Positions 17,478 to 26,549 of a DNA stretch of 64,000 nt are shown here, piece by piece. Numbering within the stretch: the first letter of the stretch is position 1; each line of letters opens with the position of its first letter. The notes under the pieces are model-generated. The model saw nothing but the letters and a program-made list of their open reading frames with translations. It was not told where the DNA came from and did not search any database. Both the position numbers and the translations under genes were made by a program. The DNA is from Rhodobium gokarnense (lineage in GTDB: Bacteria > Pseudomonadota > Alphaproteobacteria > Rhizobiales > Rhodobiaceae), in assembly GCF_025961475.1 (NCBI RefSeq), contig NZ_JAOQNS010000001.1, positions 248,001-312,000 on the forward strand, given 5' to 3'.

Positions 17478-18000
17478 TTCCTCCTAGTGAGCCTTTGCGG
17501 CTGGGGTGCAGGTCGAACTCCTCGAAAGGGTCCGCCTGCGGCCTGTTGCGCCCGTCGGGGCGTGGTAGGGCTTCCTCCCTCCTGATCCGGGCCGCGGACA
17601 CGCCCTGGCACGGCGCGCATGGCGCCGGCACAGGCATCCTGGGCAGGGAGCAGGAAGGGGAAGAGGGGAAGGCGCCCTGTCGGGACGGCCTTGAACCACG
17701 GTGTGTCTTGTCGAATGCCGGTCGTGCCTTCGGCCCGCGCGGCTGCGGGAATGCCGATCTTTTCGACACCAAAGGCTGCGCCTCTCGGCTTTTTCGTTCC
17801 ACGAGCCCCTCCCAAAAAAGCTCACGGTTCATGAGGGTAGCCGAAGCATTAATATTCTAATATGCTAGTCGGCATTCGGAGTCAATCCGGTATCGTGCGC
17901 GCCGCGCCGGGACAGTCGTCGCGGAGATGCTAAAAGGTGGCGTGAAGGGATTCGGTTCGGCGCCCGGTGCAGCGGGAGCCCGGGCGCGGCCGGTTCGAGA
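17478..18000. other. 523-base divergent intergenic region (TRAP/uronate operon versus GntR gene)
   Basis: The stretch is GC-rich except near 17845-17880. I see no convincing gene: the open frames lack conserved features and a good start site. It should hold the promoter of the leftward uronate operon, probably with a long 5' leader, and that of the rightward GntR gene. The AT-rich block with the TAATAT repeats is the best candidate control site. Confidence 0.5.
17846..17865. promoter_or_regulatory. Candidate GntR operator
   Basis: A 20-base AT-rich element with outer arms GCAT and ATGC and a direct repeat of TAATAT (17850-17855 and 17858-17863). It is the only AT-rich block between the uronate operon and the GntR/FCD gene, about 135 bases from that gene. 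It could bind the neighbouring FCD-type regulator or be part of the promoter -10 regions. Confidence 0.35.
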
Positions 18001-18717
18001 ATGCGGGGATGTGATGTGATTGAAGGGCTGAAATCGCTGACGTTCGATCGGGCGCGGCCTCCCTCGGTCACCGACCAGGTGTACGAGGAGCTCTATGTGC
18101 GGATCATGAAGCTGGTGCTGCCGCCGGGGGCCAAGCTCTCGGAAGCCGAGGTCGCCGGGCAGATGGGCGTCAGCCGGCAGCCGGTGCGCGATGCGTTCTA
18201 CCGGCTCTCCCAGGTCAAGCTCCTGATGATCCGGCCGCAGCGGGCGACGGTCGTCACGCCGATCTCGATCGAGGCGGTCTATGAGGCGATCTTCGTGCGC
18301 ACGGCGCTGGAGATGGAGACGGTGCGGGCGGCGATCCCCAATCTCGACGCGGCGCGCCTCGGCGCCCTGGAGGACCTTCTGGAGCGCCAGCGCAAGGCCG
18401 TCGCGGCCGACGACCGCGAGACCTTCCACATGTATGACGACCGGTTCCACTTTACGATCTGCGAGGCGGCCGGGCACGCCCATGTCTGGACGCTGATCCA
18501 GAACCACAAGGCGCATATGGACCGCATCCGCTACCTGTCGCTGGAAAACGGCGCCGGCTTTGCGCTGGAAGAGCACCTCAGGATCTTCGACCGGCTCGCG
18601 GCCCGGGACGAGGCGGGCGCGCTCGACGAGATGCGCCAGCATTTGCAGCGCATCGGCACCAAGCTCGAGGGTGTCCGGGCGGCCCATGCGGAGTGTTTCG
18701 ACCTGGAGGCGAGTTGA
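18001..18717 (+). CDS. GntR-family transcriptional regulator (FCD type)
   Basis: A 238-residue regulator. The winged HTH spans about residues 20-85 (SEAEVAGQMGVSRQPVRDAFYRLSQV region), followed by an all-helical FCD effector domain whose metal/carboxylate ligands would include the D and H residues near MYDDRFH and the later EEH. FCD regulators commonly sense sugar acids. It is divergent from the TRAP/uronate operon and convergent with uxaA, so it probably represses those genes until a uronate appears. A GTG at 18016 with GGGGA upstream is an alternative start. Confidence 0.87.
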   Translation: MRGCDVIEGLKSLTFDRARPPSVTDQVYEELYVRIMKLVLPPGAKLSEAEVAGQMGVSRQPVRDAFYRLSQVKLLMIRPQRATVVTPISIEAVYEAIFVRTALEMETVRAAIPNLDAARLGALEDLLERQRKAVAADDRETFHMYDDRFHFTICEAAGHAHVWTLIQNHKAHMDRIRYLSLENGAGFALEEHLRIFDRLAARDEAGALDEMRQHLQRIGTKLEGVRAAHAECFDLEAS

Positions 18718-18785
18718 GCTGCCGGCCGGGCGGCTGACTGTCGGGCGCCGCGCGCTGCGGAATGCCGTGGCGGTGCGGACGGCCA

Positions 18786-20324
18786 TCACAGCACCGCCCC
18801 GACGGACCACGGGGCGAATTCCTCGTCGCCGTAGCCGTTCTCTTCGCTGCGGGTGAGCGTGCCGGAGGCCGCGGCGATCACCGCGTCGAGGATGATCCGG
18901 CCCATCGTCTCCACGGTCTCGGTGCCGTCGAGGATCAGGCCGGCATTGATGTCCATGTCGTCGGGCATGCGCTCGTAGAGCGCCGTCGTCGTCGCCAGCT
19001 TCAGGGTCGGCACCGGCTTGGCGCCGAAGGCCGAGCCGCGGCCCGTCGTGAAGCAGATGACGTTGGCGCCGCCGGCGATCAGGCCCGTCACCGAGGAGGG
19101 GTCGTAGCCGGGCGTGTCCATGAAGGAAAAGCCCTTTGCCGTGATCGGCGCGCCGTAGTCGGCGACGCCGTTGAGCGGGGTCGTGCCGCCCTTGGCGACG
19201 GCGCCCAGCGATTTTTCCAGGATGGTGGTCAGCCCGCCCGCCTTGTTGCCGGCCGAGGGGTTGTTGTCGAGGCTGGCGCCGCGCCTTTCGGCATAGTCCT
19301 GCCACCAGGCGACGCGCTCCTTGAGGGTTTCTGCGATCTCGGGCGTTGCCGCGCGGGCGATCAGCAGGTGCTCGGCGCCGAAAATCTCGGGCGTCTCCGC
19401 CAGCACCGCCGAGCCGCCCATGGCGACGAGGAGGTCGGCGGCGCGGCCGAGGGCCGGATTGGCGGTGATGCCCGACCAGGCGTCCGAGCCGCCGCATTCG
19501 AGGCCCAAAATCAGTTCGCTTGCAGGGATCGGCTCGCGCTGCCACCGGTTCGCCGCCGGCAGCATGTCGCGGACGATGGCGATGCCGTCCTCGATGGTCT
19601 TTTTCGTGCCGCCGCTGTCCTGGATGACGAGGTAGCGGGCGTTGTCGTCCTCCGGCAGGCCGTAATTGCCGGCAACGGCGCCGACGGCGTTGGATTCGCA
19701 CCCCAAACCGACGATGAGGAAGCCGGCAACGTTCGGGTGGCGGGCATAGCCGGCGATCACGCGCTGCAGGTGGGGATCGGCGATGCAGCCGAAATCGTGG
19801 GTGAGGGCGACGACGCCGTCGACATTGGGGAAGTCGGCGAGGGGGTCGCCCAGGATCGGGTGGGCTTTGAACGCATCGGCAATGCCGCGGCAGACGGTGG
19901 CCGAGCAGTTCACGGTGGACAGCACCAGCAGATAGTTGCGGGTGCCGGCGCGGCCGTCGGCGCGGCGATAGCCTTCGAAGGTCGGCACGGGGCCGGCGGG
20001 CGCCTCTAAGGTGGCCGCTGGCGCGGCGGAGGCGTGACGCTCGAAGTCGCGGACCTCGACATTGTGGGTGTGGACGTGGGCGCCCGCAAGGATGTCGGCC
20101 GAGGCGAAGCCGATGGTCTGGTTGTATTTTGTGACCGGTGCGCCCGCTGCCATCGCCTTTGATGCCAGCTTGTGGCCCTGCGGGATGGCCTCGACGAGCC
20201 TCACCGCCCCGTGCGGCGTCTCCACGGTCTCGCCGGCCGCCAGGTCGACGGCGGCGATCATCACCGCGTCGGCCGGGTGGAGGGCGATCGCCCGCGCAGT
20301 GCTTGTCGGGGTCCCGTCGGCCAT
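18786..20324 (-). CDS. uxaA: Altronate dehydratase (UxaA family, full length)
   Basis: A 512-residue member of the UxaA/GarD family with both parts fused: an N-terminal SAF-like domain (about 15-100, GAHVHTHNVEV) and the large C-terminal catalytic domain (YRRADGRAGTRNY; GLGCESN; LECGGSDAWSGITANP; NPSAGNKAGG). It dehydrates D-altronate to KDG, the common intermediate of this island. HVHTHN and the C-terminus look closer to UxaA than to galactarate dehydratase, the main alternative. The ATG at 20324 lies four bases after the manD stop. Confidence 0.88.
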   Translation of the reverse strand: MADGTPTSTARAIALHPADAVMIAAVDLAAGETVETPHGAVRLVEAIPQGHKLASKAMAAGAPVTKYNQTIGFASADILAGAHVHTHNVEVRDFERHASAAPAATLEAPAGPVPTFEGYRRADGRAGTRNYLLVLSTVNCSATVCRGIADAFKAHPILGDPLADFPNVDGVVALTHDFGCIADPHLQRVIAGYARHPNVAGFLIVGLGCESNAVGAVAGNYGLPEDDNARYLVIQDSGGTKKTIEDGIAIVRDMLPAANRWQREPIPASELILGLECGGSDAWSGITANPALGRAADLLVAMGGSAVLAETPEIFGAEHLLIARAATPEIAETLKERVAWWQDYAERRGASLDNNPSAGNKAGGLTTILEKSLGAVAKGGTTPLNGVADYGAPITAKGFSFMDTPGYDPSSVTGLIAGGANVICFTTGRGSAFGAKPVPTLKLATTTALYERMPDDMDINAGLILDGTETVETMGRIILDAVIAAASGTLTRSEENGYGDEEFAPWSVGAVL

Positions 20325-20328
20325 CCGC

Positions 20329-21537
20329 TCACCAATTGTACATGGTGCCGTCCTCAAGACGGTTCACCGGCAGGTAGGCGCGGCTGTAGGGGTATTTGGC
20401 GGCAAGCTCCTCGTCGATGTCGACGCCGTGGCCCGGCGCGTCGCCCGGGTGCAAATAGCCGTCCTCGAACCAGTAGGAATGGGGGAAGACGGCGTCGGTC
20501 TCTTCTGTATGCGTCATATATTCCTGGATGCCGAAATTCGGCACCCAGGTGTCGAAGTGCAGCGCTGCGCCCATGCACACGGGCGACAGATCCGTGGCGC
20601 CGTGGCAGCCGGTGCGCACATGGTGGATGTCGGCAAGGGTGGCGATGCGGCGCAGATGCGTGATGCCGCCGGCATGGACGACCGTCGCGCGGATATAGTC
20701 GATCAACCCTTCCTCGATCAGGGTCCGGCACTGCCACAGGGTGTTGAAGATCTCGCCGATGGCGATCGGCGTCACCGTGTGCTGGCGGATGGTGCGGAAC
20801 GCCGCCTGGTTCTCCGCCGGCGTCACGTCTTCCATCCAGAACAGGCGATAGGGCTCCAGCGACTTGCCAAGCCGGGCCGCCTCGATCGGCGTCAGCCGGT
20901 GGTGGGCGTCGTGAAGGAGGTGCGGGCCGAAGCCGAATTTCTCGCGCAGGCGCTCGAAGAGCTGCGGCACGTGGTCGAGGTATTTCTCGCTCGACCAGAC
21001 GTTCTCCGTCGGCAGGTCCGCATCGGCCGGCTCGTAAAACATCTTGTCCCTGGAGACGCCGTAGGTGGAGGGCAGACCCGGAATGCCGCACTGGGCGCGC
21101 ACGGCCTTGTAGCCGAGGTCGAGGAACTTGGCGACCTCGTCGACCGTCTCGGAAATGTCGGCGCCGTTGGCGTGGCCGTAGACCATGACGCCGTTCCGGC
21201 TCCTGCCGCCGAGGAGCTGGTAGAGCGGCATGCCCGCCGCCTTGGCCTTGATGTCCCAGAGCGCGGTGTCGACGGCGGCGATCGCGCTCATCGTCACCGG
21301 GCCGCCGCGCCAGTAGGCGCCGCGATAGAGATACTGCCAGATGTCCTCGACCTGCTGCGGGTCGCGGCCGATCAGGCAGGGAATGACGTGGTCGGTGAGG
21401 TATGACGCGACGGCCAGCTCGCGGCCGTTGAGGGTGGCATCGCCAAGGCCGGTGAGGCCCTCGTCGGTCTCGATCTTCAGGGTGACGAAGTTGCGGCCCG
21501 GACAGGTGACGATGACCTTGGCGGAACGGATCTTCAT
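20329..21537 (-). CDS. manD: D-mannonate dehydratase, enolase superfamily
   Basis: A 402-residue protein of the ManD subgroup of the enolase superfamily, the same length as characterised ManD enzymes. Metal-binding acids are visible in [22 protein letters not shown] and IAIGEIFNT, and GCHGATD and [11 protein letters not shown] mark the active-site lid region. It converts D-mannonate to KDG and replaces the unrelated UxuA used by enterobacteria. It forms an operon with uxaA. Some ManD members have low activity, so kinetics remain uncertain. Confidence 0.9.
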   Translation of the reverse strand: MKIRSAKVIVTCPGRNFVTLKIETDEGLTGLGDATLNGRELAVASYLTDHVIPCLIGRDPQQVEDIWQYLYRGAYWRGGPVTMSAIAAVDTALWDIKAKAAGMPLYQLLGGRSRNGVMVYGHANGADISETVDEVAKFLDLGYKAVRAQCGIPGLPSTYGVSRDKMFYEPADADLPTENVWSSEKYLDHVPQLFERLREKFGFGPHLLHDAHHRLTPIEAARLGKSLEPYRLFWMEDVTPAENQAAFRTIRQHTVTPIAIGEIFNTLWQCRTLIEEGLIDYIRATVVHAGGITHLRRIATLADIHHVRTGCHGATDLSPVCMGAALHFDTWVPNFGIQEYMTHTEETDAVFPHSYWFEDGYLHPGDAPGHGVDIDEELAAKYPYSRAYLPVNRLEDGTMYNW

Positions 21538-21734
21538 GTTCTTGTCCTTGGCTCCTTCGCCTGCCGGGGCTGTGTCACGCCGTCTCGGTCGTGTCCCGGT
21601 GCGGTTCCCGACGGTGCTTTCCGCGCCGCGTCCTGACGCTCGGCCCAGCGGGTTTCCTTCGCCGCCGCTCCCGGCCCAATTCCGCGGCCTCGCACTCCCA
21701 AAAACTCCTGGTTTGAGGCCTCTCAAAATTGGCC

Positions 21735-21764
21735 TGACCACTTGACCACCAGGGCATCTGACCA
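21735..21764. promoter_or_regulatory. Three TGACCA repeats upstream of gntR/uxaC operon
   Basis: TGACCA occurs at 21735-21740, 21743-21748 and 21759-21764, spaced 8 and 16 bases apart. An overlapping TGG-N5-CCA inverted repeat begins just before the first copy. The block lies between manD (start 21537, minus) and the GntR gene (start 21811, plus), in a 273-base divergent region. A FadR-type GntR protein recognising TGG/CCA half-sites is the obvious candidate binder. Confidence 0.4.
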
Positions 21765-21810
21765 TAGGATTCCGGGGACGTCAAGAAAGGGAAAAGGAGC
21801 CGCGCCAGGC

Positions 21811-22593
21811 ATGCCCGTCGAGCCGATCAAACCGCGACGCCTCTACCAGGAAGTCGCCGACCAGCTTTCCCGGCTGATCGCCGGCGGTGAGTTCAAGCCG
21901 GGCACGCGGCTGCCCTCGGAACGCGATCTTGCCCAGAGCCTGCAGGTCTCGCGGCCGACGATCCGCGAGGCGATGATCGCGCTGGAGATTGCCGGGGCGA
22001 TCGAGATCCGCACCGGCAGCGGCGTCTTCGTGCGCGATCCGGCCCGGTCGACCGCCAAGTCCGTCGCCGAGGCCGACATCGGCCCGGGCCCGTTCGAGCT
22101 GATGGAGGCGCGCATCCATATCGAGGGCGAGGCGGCGGCGATTGCGGCCGAGCGGCTGACGGAGTTCGACCGCGCGGCGCTGGAAAAGGCGCTCGCCGAG
22201 ATGGAGCGGCTCGCCGACCGTCAGCAGTCGATCGAGGCGGCCGACCGGGAGTTCCACCAGATCATCGGCCGGGCGACCCGCAACAGCGCCATGGCGGCGG
22301 CCGTCGACCAGCTCTGGGCGTTCCGCGCCCGCAACTCCATGTGGGGCAAGCTCCACGAGCTGATCGGTGAGATAAAAAAGCACCGGGACTGGAACGACGA
22401 CCTCAACGCGCTCACCGACCACCGCGCCATCCTGGAGGCGTTCGACACCGGCGATGCGCAAAAGGCCCGCGCCGCCATGCAGGCGCATTTGAGGCGCCTC
22501 AACGACGTGCTGATGACCGCCTCGGAACTCGACCTCATTCAACTCGACGACCGGCAACCAGGCGACAAGACCGCGCCGGCGGCCAGGGAGTAG
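21811..22593 (+). CDS. GntR-family transcriptional regulator (FadR/FCD type)
   Basis: A 260-residue regulator. The winged HTH is clear at about 8-75 (LPSERDLAQSLQVSRPTIREAMIALE), followed by a helical FCD effector domain (residues about 95-235). The ATG at 21811 has AAAGGAG upstream; a longer frame starting 23 codons earlier would run through the candidate operator. It is the first gene of a plus-strand operon with uxaC (five-base gap) and the fructuronate reductase. Likely an autoregulated uronate sensor similar in role to UxuR or ExuR. Confidence 0.9.
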   Translation: MPVEPIKPRRLYQEVADQLSRLIAGGEFKPGTRLPSERDLAQSLQVSRPTIREAMIALEIAGAIEIRTGSGVFVRDPARSTAKSVAEADIGPGPFELMEARIHIEGEAAAIAAERLTEFDRAALEKALAEMERLADRQQSIEAADREFHQIIGRATRNSAMAAAVDQLWAFRARNSMWGKLHELIGEIKKHRDWNDDLNALTDHRAILEAFDTGDAQKARAAMQAHLRRLNDVLMTASELDLIQLDDRQPGDKTAPAARE

Positions 22594-22597
22594 CGCC

Positions 22598-24013
22598 ATG
22601 TCCGCAGAGCTTCTCGTCCACGAAGACCGGCTGTTTCCGTCCGACCCCGGGGTCAGGGCGCTGGCGCGCGAGCTCTATGCCGGCGTCAGGGACCTGCCGC
22701 TGATCTCGCCGCACGGCCACACCAACCCGGCCTGGTTCGCCGAGAACGCGCCGTTCCCCGATCCCGCGACTCTCTTCCTCCAGCCGGACCACTATCTGTT
22801 CCGCATGCTCTACAGCCAGGGCTGGCGGCTGGAAGACCTCGGCATTCCGCGCCGCGACGGCGGTCCGGTGGAAACCGACACGCGCAAGATCTGGCGCATC
22901 TTTGCGGAAAACTATTTCCTCTTCCGCGGCACGCCCTCGCGGATGTGGTTCGACCATGCGCTCTCCTTCGTTTTCGGCATCGACAAGGGGCTGTCGCCGG
23001 AGACGGCCGACGAGATCTACGACGCCATCGAGGAGAAGCTTGCGAAGCCGGAATTCCGGCCGCGGGCGCTGTTCGACCGGTTCAATATCGAGGTGATCGC
23101 GACGACGGAGCCGCCGAACGACGACCTCCGCCATCACGACGCGATCAGGGCGAGCGACTGGGGCGGCCGGGTCATCACCGCGTTCCGGCCCGACCCGGTG
23201 GTCGATCCGGAGTTCGCCGGTTTTTCCGACAACATCGACAGGCTTGGCGCGCTCACCGGCGAGAACACCCGGACCTGGTCCGGCTATCTTGCTGCGCTGC
23301 GCCAGCGCCGCGCCTATTTCATGGAGCGCGGCGCGACCTCGAGCGACCACGGCCATCCGAGCGCGCTGACCGCCGATCTTTCCAAGGCCGATTGCGAGGT
23401 GCTGTTCGCCAAGGTGCTGACCAGCGACCATACGGCGGGCGAGGCGGAAATCTTCCGCGCCCAGATGCTGACGGAAATGGCGGCGATGAGCCTCGATGAC
23501 GGGCTGGTGCTTCAGATCCATCCGGGGAGCCTGCGGAACCACAACAGGCTACTCTTCGAGACGTTCGGCCGCGACATGGGCGCCGACATTCCGATGCAGA
23601 CGGACTATGTCAACGCGCTGCGGCCGCTGCTCGACCGGTTCGGCAACGAGCCTGGCCTTTCTATCATCCTCTTCACCCTCGACGAGACCGCCTACAGCCG
23701 CGAACTGGCGACCCTCGCCGGCCATTATCCGACGGTGAAGCTGGGGCCGGCCTGGTGGTTCTACGACAGCCCGGAGGGCATGCTGCGCTACCGCCGGGCG
23801 GTGACGGAGACGGCCGGCTTCTACAACACCGTCGGCTTCAACGACGACACCCGCGCCTTCCTGTCGATCCCGGCCCGCCACGACGTCGCCAGGCGCATCG
23901 ACTGCCGGTTCCTTGCCGAACTGGTCGCCGAACACCGGCTCGGCGAGGCGGAGGCCGCCGAGGTCGCCCACGACCTTGCCTACCGGCTGGCGAAATCCGC
24001 CTACAAGCTCTGA
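22598..24013 (+). CDS. uxaC: Glucuronate isomerase (uronate isomerase)
   Basis: A 471-residue amidohydrolase-superfamily enzyme, the expected length for UxaC. The N-terminal metal motif is in LPLISPHGHTNPAWFA (about 29-44), and the conserved HPGSLRNHN and GFNDDTRAFLSIPARHDVARR segments are present. It isomerises D-glucuronate to D-fructuronate and D-galacturonate to D-tagaturonate, the entry step of this pathway. It is sandwiched between its regulator and the reductase. Confidence 0.95.
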   Translation: MSAELLVHEDRLFPSDPGVRALARELYAGVRDLPLISPHGHTNPAWFAENAPFPDPATLFLQPDHYLFRMLYSQGWRLEDLGIPRRDGGPVETDTRKIWRIFAENYFLFRGTPSRMWFDHALSFVFGIDKGLSPETADEIYDAIEEKLAKPEFRPRALFDRFNIEVIATTEPPNDDLRHHDAIRASDWGGRVITAFRPDPVVDPEFAGFSDNIDRLGALTGENTRTWSGYLAALRQRRAYFMERGATSSDHGHPSALTADLSKADCEVLFAKVLTSDHTAGEAEIFRAQMLTEMAAMSLDDGLVLQIHPGSLRNHNRLLFETFGRDMGADIPMQTDYVNALRPLLDRFGNEPGLSIILFTLDETAYSRELATLAGHYPTVKLGPAWWFYDSPEGMLRYRRAVTETAGFYNTVGFNDDTRAFLSIPARHDVARRIDCRFLAELVAEHRLGEAEAAEVAHDLAYRLAKSAYKL

Positions 24014-24024
24014 GGCGGCACGCC

Positions 24025-25491
24025 ATGAAACGCCTGTCCAACGCCGTCCTTGGCGATCTGCCGCCGAGCGTCTCTATCCCCGCCTACGACCGGGCTTCGT
24101 CGGGCATCGGCATCGTCCATCTCGGCATCGGCGCCTTCCACCGGGCGCACCAGGCCGTCTACACCGACGACGTGCTGGCACGCGACGGCGGCGACTGGGC
24201 GATTGCCGGCGTGAGCCTCCGCTCCAAGACCGTGCATGACCAACTCGATCCCCAGGACGGGCTCTTCAGCGTCACGGCGCTCGACGGCGAAGGCCGCGAC
24301 TGCCGCATCGTCGGTTCGGTCAAGGACGTCATCTTCGCGCCGGACGAGAAGGTGCGGCTGTTCGAGCTGATGGCCGCGCCGTCAACGCGGATCGTCTCGC
24401 TGACGGTGACGGAAAAGGGCTATTACCGCGATCCGTCGACCGGCGCACTCCTTGCCGACGATCCGGCGATCCGCGCCGATCTCGCCAGTCCCGACGACCC
24501 GGCGACCGCCGTCGGGCTGATCGTCCGGGCTCTGAAGCTGCGGCGCGCGACCGGGACCGAGCCCTTCACCGTGCTGTGCTGCGACAACCTTCCGGCCAAT
24601 GGCGCTGCGCTGCGCCAGGTCGTCCTCGACTTTGCGCTGCTGCACGATTCCGACCTCGCCGCCTGGATCGAGGAGACCGTGCGGTTTCCGAGCACCATGG
24701 TCGACCGCATCGTGCCGGCGACGACGGGGGAGGGATTGGACGACGTCGCAGCGCATCTCGGCTGCCGCGACGAGGGCGCGATCCTCACCGAGCCGTTCAG
24801 CCAATGGGTGATCGAGGATGATTTTTCCACGGGCCGGCCGGCCTGGGAGGACGCGGGCGCGATGCTCGTTGCCGATGTGGCGCCGTTCGAGTTCGCAAAG
24901 CTCCGGCTCCTCAACGGACCGCATTCCGCCATCGCCTATCTCGGCTATCTCGCCGGCATGGAGTACGTCTCCGACGTCATGGAGAATGCGTCGCTCCGGC
25001 GTTTCGTCGATGCCCTGATGCGTGAGGATATCCGCCCGACGGTGACGGCGCCGGAAGGTTTCGACCTCGATGCCTATATCGATGCACTGCAGGCACGGTT
25101 TTCGAACCCGTCGCTGCATCACCGCTGTTGGCAGATCGCCATGGACGGCTCGCAAAAACTGCCGCAGCGACTGCTCGGCACCGTCCGCGACCGGCTGAAG
25201 GCGGGGGCAAGCGTTGCCCGCTTCGGCCTCGTCGTCGCCGCCTGGATCCGCTACGCCTCCGGCGTCGACCTTGCCGGCAACGCCATCGACGTGCGCGATC
25301 CCTTCAGCGAGCGCTTCGCCGAGCGCTTCACGCCGCTGCTGTCGAAGCCTGAAGCGCTCGCCGAGGCGGCGCTTTCCATGACCGGTATTTTCGGGGCGGA
25401 CCTCGGCGAGAACGCCACGTTCCGCGCGGCGGTGACCGAGGGCATGAAAAAACTCTTTGCCGACGGGGCGATCATCGCGACGGAGCTATGA
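24025..25491 (+). CDS. uxuB: Mannitol dehydrogenase-family reductase, probable D-fructuronate reductase
   Basis: A 488-residue long-chain mannitol dehydrogenase-family enzyme. The N-terminal Rossmann segment is GIVHLGIGAFHRAHQAVY (about 27-44); the catalytic Lys, Asn and His motif is FAKLRLLNGPHSAIAYLG. Next to uxaC and near manD it should reduce D-fructuronate to D-mannonate. No separate tagaturonate reductase (UxaB) is present although uxaA is, so this enzyme may act on both keto acids, or uxaB lies elsewhere. It ends 12 bases from the convergent ABC ATPase gene. Confidence 0.87.
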   Translation: MKRLSNAVLGDLPPSVSIPAYDRASSGIGIVHLGIGAFHRAHQAVYTDDVLARDGGDWAIAGVSLRSKTVHDQLDPQDGLFSVTALDGEGRDCRIVGSVKDVIFAPDEKVRLFELMAAPSTRIVSLTVTEKGYYRDPSTGALLADDPAIRADLASPDDPATAVGLIVRALKLRRATGTEPFTVLCCDNLPANGAALRQVVLDFALLHDSDLAAWIEETVRFPSTMVDRIVPATTGEGLDDVAAHLGCRDEGAILTEPFSQWVIEDDFSTGRPAWEDAGAMLVADVAPFEFAKLRLLNGPHSAIAYLGYLAGMEYVSDVMENASLRRFVDALMREDIRPTVTAPEGFDLDAYIDALQARFSNPSLHHRCWQIAMDGSQKLPQRLLGTVRDRLKAGASVARFGLVVAAWIRYASGVDLAGNAIDVRDPFSERFAERFTPLLSKPEALAEAALSMTGIFGADLGENATFRAAVTEGMKKLFADGAIIATEL

Positions 25492-25503
25492 AGAAATCCG
25501 ACT

Positions 25504-26526
25504 TCAGATCGCCTGCTCGTTCGCATCGAACAGGCTGATGCGGTCTTCCCGGAAGCTCAGGCCGATGGTCTCGCCCTCCTTGACCTCGCGGTCCTCGGTG
25601 TGGCGGATGGTGACGAGGCCGTGCTCGCCGCAGTCCACATAGACGAGGCTGTCGGCGCCGAGGTATTCGACGAGGTCGACCGTGCCGTCCACATGGCCGG
25701 TTCCCGGCTCGGCGACGACGATGTGCTCGGGCCTGACGCCCACGGTCTTCGGGTTTTTCTCTGCCACCGCGTCGATCTTCGCGATGTCGCCGGTCGGGGC
25801 GAAGAGGTTCATCTTCGGGCTGCCGAGGAACTGGGCGACGAAGAGGTTGGCCGGCCGGTCGTAGAGCTCGCGCGGGGGGCCGATCTGCTCGATCAGGCCG
25901 TCGCGCAGGACGACGATCTTGTCGGCCAGCGTCATCGCCTCGACCTGGTCGTGGGTGACGTAGATGGTGGTGGCTTCCAGCTTCTTGTGCAGCTTGGCGA
26001 TCTCGATGCGCATTTCCACGCGCAGCGCCGCATCGAGGTTGGAGAGCGGCTCGTCGAACAGGAACGCGGTCGGGTCGCGGACGATCGCCCGGCCGATGGC
26101 GACGCGCTGGCGCTGGCCGCCGGAAAGCGCCTTCGGCTTCCTGTCGAGATAGTCGGTGAGCTTCAGGATGGCGGCGACCTCGTCGACGCGTTTGGTGATT
26201 TCCGCGGAGGCCATGCCGGCGGTCTTCAGGCTGAAGCCGATATTGGCGCGCACGTCCATGTGCGGGTAGAGCGCGTAGGACTGGAACACCATGGCGAGCG
26301 CCCGCTCCGCCGGGGCGGCGCCGGTGACATCCTTGCCGTCGATGAGCACGGAGCCCGAACTGACGTCCTCAAGGCCGGCGATCATCCTCAAAAGCGTGGA
26401 CTTCCCGCAGCCGGAGGGGCCGACGAAGACGGTGAGTTCGCCATCGGCGATCGTCAGGTCGACGCCCTTGATGACCTCGTGCGGCCCGAACGCCTTGGTG
26501 ACGTCCCGCAATTCGATCTGGCTCAT
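25504..26526 (-). CDS. Sugar ABC transporter ATPase (MalK/UgpC type)
   Basis: A 340-residue ATPase: Walker A GPSGCGKST at about 36-44, signature LSGGQRQRVAIGRA, Walker B FLFDEP, and a C-terminal TOBE-like regulatory region from about 240. It is the last gene of the LacI-led minus-strand operon and energises the two permeases upstream. As in other MalK/UgpC proteins it may serve more than one sugar permease pair. Confidence 0.92.
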   Translation of the reverse strand: MSQIELRDVTKAFGPHEVIKGVDLTIADGELTVFVGPSGCGKSTLLRMIAGLEDVSSGSVLIDGKDVTGAAPAERALAMVFQSYALYPHMDVRANIGFSLKTAGMASAEITKRVDEVAAILKLTDYLDRKPKALSGGQRQRVAIGRAIVRDPTAFLFDEPLSNLDAALRVEMRIEIAKLHKKLEATTIYVTHDQVEAMTLADKIVVLRDGLIEQIGPPRELYDRPANLFVAQFLGSPKMNLFAPTGDIAKIDAVAEKNPKTVGVRPEHIVVAEPGTGHVDGTVDLVEYLGADSLVYVDCGEHGLVTIRHTEDREVKEGETIGLSFREDRISLFDANEQAI

Positions 26527-26549
26527 CGGTTAACTCCAAACAACTGGGA

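Noticed and set aside
17426-17860. A possible 144-residue protein in the gap before the first GntR gene
   Set aside because: It overlaps the start of dctP on the opposite strand, has no good ribosome-binding site and shows no conserved features.
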